A program made the translations under genes and the position numbers. The notes beneath the pieces are model-generated. The model made no database searches. It worked only from the letters and a program-made list of their open reading frames with translations, and was not told the origin of the DNA. This document shows positions 60,801 through 64,000 of a stretch of DNA of 64,000 bases, piece by piece (within the stretch, counting starts at the first letter, position 1; every line of letters starts with the position of its first letter). The DNA comes from Penium margaritaceum. Lineage: Eukaryota > Streptophyta > Zygnematophyceae > Desmidiales > Peniaceae. The DNA is taken from NCBI GenBank assembly GCA_023375785.1, contig SZWC01006806.1:6502-70501 (forward strand). Direction: 5' to 3'.

Positions 60801-63800
60801 ATAAGCACCATAAACATGGTGGAAGTGTGACCAAAGCACCATTGAAACTGTGATAGTGTTACCTAGCCACCGTAAAATCCATGCAAACATGACCAAACAG
60901 CCATTGAAATAGTGAAAATGTGATCAAGGGACCATATACACATTGAAAGTGTGACCAGGTAACCGTTGAAACAGTGATACTGTGACCTAAGAACCATAAA
61001 CACAATGTAAGTGTGATCACAACACCATTGAAACATCGACAATGTTACCAGCGCGCTAACGACACATTGAAAGTGTGAACAACGCACCATTGAAACCGTG
61101 ATAATGTGACCAAAGCACCATAGACATAGTGTAAGTGTGACCAAAGCAACACCAATGAAGTGATTATGTAACCTAAGCACCATGGACGAGGAGAAAGTGT
61201 GACTATAGTATCATTGAAACGGAGAGAATGCTAATGAAGAACCACATACACAGTGAAAGTGTGACCAAAGCACCATTGAAACAGTGATAATGTGACCAAC
61301 AAACCATAGACATAGTGAAAGTGTGATTAAAGCAACGTGGAAACAGTTATTATGTGACCTAGGCACAATAGACTTAGTGAACGTGGAAGTAAAACACTAT
61401 AGAAACACTTGTATGGTGACCAAATCATCATAGACACAGTCAACATGTGACCGAAGCACCATTGAAATAATGATAATGTGACATAAGTACCTTACACACA
61501 ATGAAAGTGTTAACAACCTACCATTGAAACACTCATGCTGTGACAAAAGCAGCACAAAGAGAATAAAAGGGTGGCCATAGCATCATTGAGACGGTTATAA
61601 TTTGAGGACAGCACTACATGAATAGTAAAAGTGTGACCAAAGCACCATTGAAACATTGATAATGTGACATAAGCACCATGTAGAGAGTGAACGTGTTATC
61701 AAAGCACCATTGAAACAATGAGAACGTGACCTGCGCAACCTAGACACTATGAATGTGTGATCAAAGCACCATTGAAAGAGTGATAAAGTGACCAAAGCAC
61801 CATACACAAAGTGAAAGTGTGACCAAGGCACCATTGGAACAGTGGTATTGTGACATATGTACCATAAACAGTGTGAAAGTGTGACCAAAGGACCATTGAA
61901 ACAGTCACAATGTGACCTAAGCACCATAGACAAAGTGAAAGTGTCACCAAAGCACCATTGAAACAGTGATAATGTGGCTAAAGCACGATGTACACAGTGA
62001 AAGTGTGACCAAAGTACTATCAAAACGGTGAAAATGTGACCAACGCACAACAGACACAGCAGACGTGTGACCAAAGCACCATTGCACCAATGATAACAGG
62101 ACATTAACACAATGTGCACAATGAAATTACGACCAAAGCACCATTGAAACAATAATGATGTAATCAAAGTTCCATAGACAAAGTGACGGTGTAACCAAAG
62201 CCCCATGAAAGCAGTGATTATGTAACCAAATAACCATAGTCATTGTGAAAGTGTGACCAAAGGACCATTGAAACATATATAATGTCACCTAAACACAATG
62301 GCGTGAATGAGAGTGTGACCAAAGTACCATTGAAGCAGTGACAATGTGACCGAAGCACCATAGACACAGTGAATGTGTGTCCAAAACAGCACTAAGACAG
62401 TGATAATGCGACCAAAGTACCAAAGACACATTATAGTGTTCCCAAAGCACCATTGAAAGAATGATCATATGACCTAATCACCATAAACACAGTGAATGTG
62501 TGACCAAAACGCCATTAAAACTATAACAATGTGATCCAAGAACCACAGACATTGTGAAAATGTGACAACCGTTGAATTGAAATTGTGATAATGTGACGAA
62601 AGCAACATTGAAACAGTAAACGTGTGATAAAAGTTCCATTTAGACAGCAATAGTGTGACCAAAGCACCAAAGAGACAGTGAACATGTGACAAAGGCACCA
62701 TTGAAACACTCATAATGTGACTTAACCACCAAAGACACAGTGAAAGAATGACCAAACAACCCATACAACGGTCAAAATGTGAGCTTAGCCCCATATACAC
62801 ATTAAAAGCTTGACTATCGTACCATTGAAACACTAGTATTGTGACCTAAACACCATAGACTTAGTATAAGTGTAATAAAAGCACCATTGGAACAATGATA
62901 ATGTGGCCAAAGCACAAAAGACGCATTGAATTTGTGACCAAAGCAACATAAAAACAGTGATTATGTGACATATGCACCATTGACACGGTGAAAGTGTGAC
63001 CAACGTTTCATTAAAGCAGTGATCATGTTACCAATGCACCATAGACATAGGAAATTTGTGACCAAACACCATTCAAACAAAGATTATGTGACCGAAGCAA
63101 CATAGATCTATTTAAAGTGTGACCAAAGCAACATTGAAACACTGGTAATGTGACCAAATCACAGAGGCACAGTGAACATGTGACCAAAGCACCATGGAAA
63201 TAGTGATAACGTGACATTCGCGCCCTACACACAATGAAAGTGTTACCAACGCACCATAGAAACAGTGATACTCTGACAAAAGCACCATAACGACAACAAG
63301 CGTTTGGCCAAAGAATAATTGAAACGGTCATAATGTGATAAAAGCACTACATAAACAGTGTACGTGTGACCAAAGCACCATTGAAACAACAAGAATGTGA
63401 CATGAGCACCATAGACACAGTTACATTGTGACCAAAGCACCATTGAATGAGTGATAATGACACCAAATCACCATAAACACAGTAGAATTGTGACCATAGC
63501 ACCATTGCAACAATGATTATGTGGCCTCAACACAATATGCGCAATGAAAGAGTGACCAAGGCACCATTGGAACAATAACAACGTGAGTAGTGTACCATAG
63601 ACAAAATGAAAGTGTAACAAAAGCACTGTTAAAACAGTGATATTGTAACCAAACAACCATGGACACGCTGAATGTGTGACCAAAGGACCATTGAAACCGT
63701 GATATTGTCACCTATGCACCAAATACAGAGTGAAACATGATGCACCATTGAAGTAGTGATAATGTAAACTCAACACCAAAGACACTGTGAAATTGTTACG

Positions 63801-64000
63801 AAAGCACCATTGAACAGTGATAATGTGATAACAGTACCATAGACACAACGAAAGTGTGACAAAAGCACCACTTAAACAGTGATAATGTGAAAAAAGCACC
63901 AAATATACATTAAAGTGTGACCAGAGCACCATTGAAACAATAATAATGTGACCTAAGCACCATAAACACAACAAAAGCGTGACCAAAGCACCACAGAAGC
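54890..64000 (+). repeat. 31-bp satellite, forward orientation, domain 11
   Basis: Forward A/B array to the right edge of the window, over 9 kb, diverged, with nothing gene-like. It includes a higher-order pair about 3.34 kb apart (60.3-60.65 kb and 63.6-64.0 kb). The array continues beyond the window. Confidence 0.93.
60280..64000 (+). repeat. 3.34-kb higher-order repeat of the 31-bp satellite
   Basis: The run with GTAACCAAACA(A/G)CCAT, GATATTGTCACCTA(A/T)GC and the shortened unit ATGATGCACCATTGAAG occurs at 60.30-60.42 kb and 63.64-63.75 kb. GATATTGTC starts at 60362 and 63701, 3339 bp apart. A third relative lies at 46.23 kb (GATAATGTCACC at 46231), 17470 bp before the last. The colinear match extends through rare units such as ATTAAAGTGTAACAAAAGCAC and ACAACAAAAG(G/C)GTGACC to the window edge. 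Confidence 0.8.

Noticed and set aside
221-64000. CRISPR-like pattern of 31-bp repeats with 31-bp spacers
   Set aside because: The apparent spacers are the other half (type A or B) of the same satellite, repeats and spacers diverge alike, there are no cas genes, and the context is eukaryotic.

Overview
This window is almost wholly satellite DNA from a eukaryotic nuclear genome. I find no intact gene, tRNA or rRNA. The organism cannot be named from the sequence. A non-autonomous hAT transposon with 8-bp target duplications, dense CpG satellite blocks and short plant-like low-copy islands fit a plant or alga best, but only weakly. A single N at 48107 inside a C run marks an unresolved homopolymer.

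Two main satellite families alternate. Family 1 is a 31-bp unit that alternates as A and B types (about 84% alike in consensus), giving a 62-bp dimer. It fills about 41 kb. In 221-8370, 17304-18322, 29347-31345, 33341-37488, 38613-47887, 48757-49904 and 54890-64000 it runs in one orientation (called forward here: ACC(A/T)AAGCACC on the plus strand). In 8371-10313, 31346-33340 and 49905-54889 it runs inverted. Rare unit variants recur in the same order far apart, revealing a higher-order repeat of about 1.86 kb (60 units) around 4.8-10.3 kb and 50.4-53 kb, one of about 3.34 kb at 60-64 kb, and a fresh 495-bp tandem duplication at 39.7-40.7 kb.

Family 2 is a heptamer, GGCGCAA and variants (GGCACAA, GGCACGA, GGCATGA, GGTGCAA, GGCCCAA, GGCGCCA), filling 10314-17303 and 18388-27527. 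The variants lie in blocks that follow a repeating order and carry nested higher-order repeats of 35, 42, 105 and 114 bp. The 35-bp array at 25512-27331 has 52 copies with no visible change. The plus strand is almost free of T, so every frame stays open and very long spurious reading frames appear on both strands. A third, small array of an 11-bp unit (1-220) contains the reverse complement of the heptamer plus CTAC.

Five stretches are not satellite: 3556-4168, a 65-bp linker at 18323-18387, 27528-29346, 37489-38612 and 47888-48756. None holds a gene I recognise; 27528-29346 has a possible decayed coding relic on the minus strand and 47888-48756 a 120-codon frame of unknown nature. The one clear mobile element is the 314-bp hAT-type element at 33356-33669, which sits beside an orientation switch.

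No genes work together here. The interest lies in satellite architecture: ordered heptamer variants that look linked by CpG deamination, orientation switches, and rearrangement breakpoints that fall at the same place in the 1.86-kb higher-order unit.
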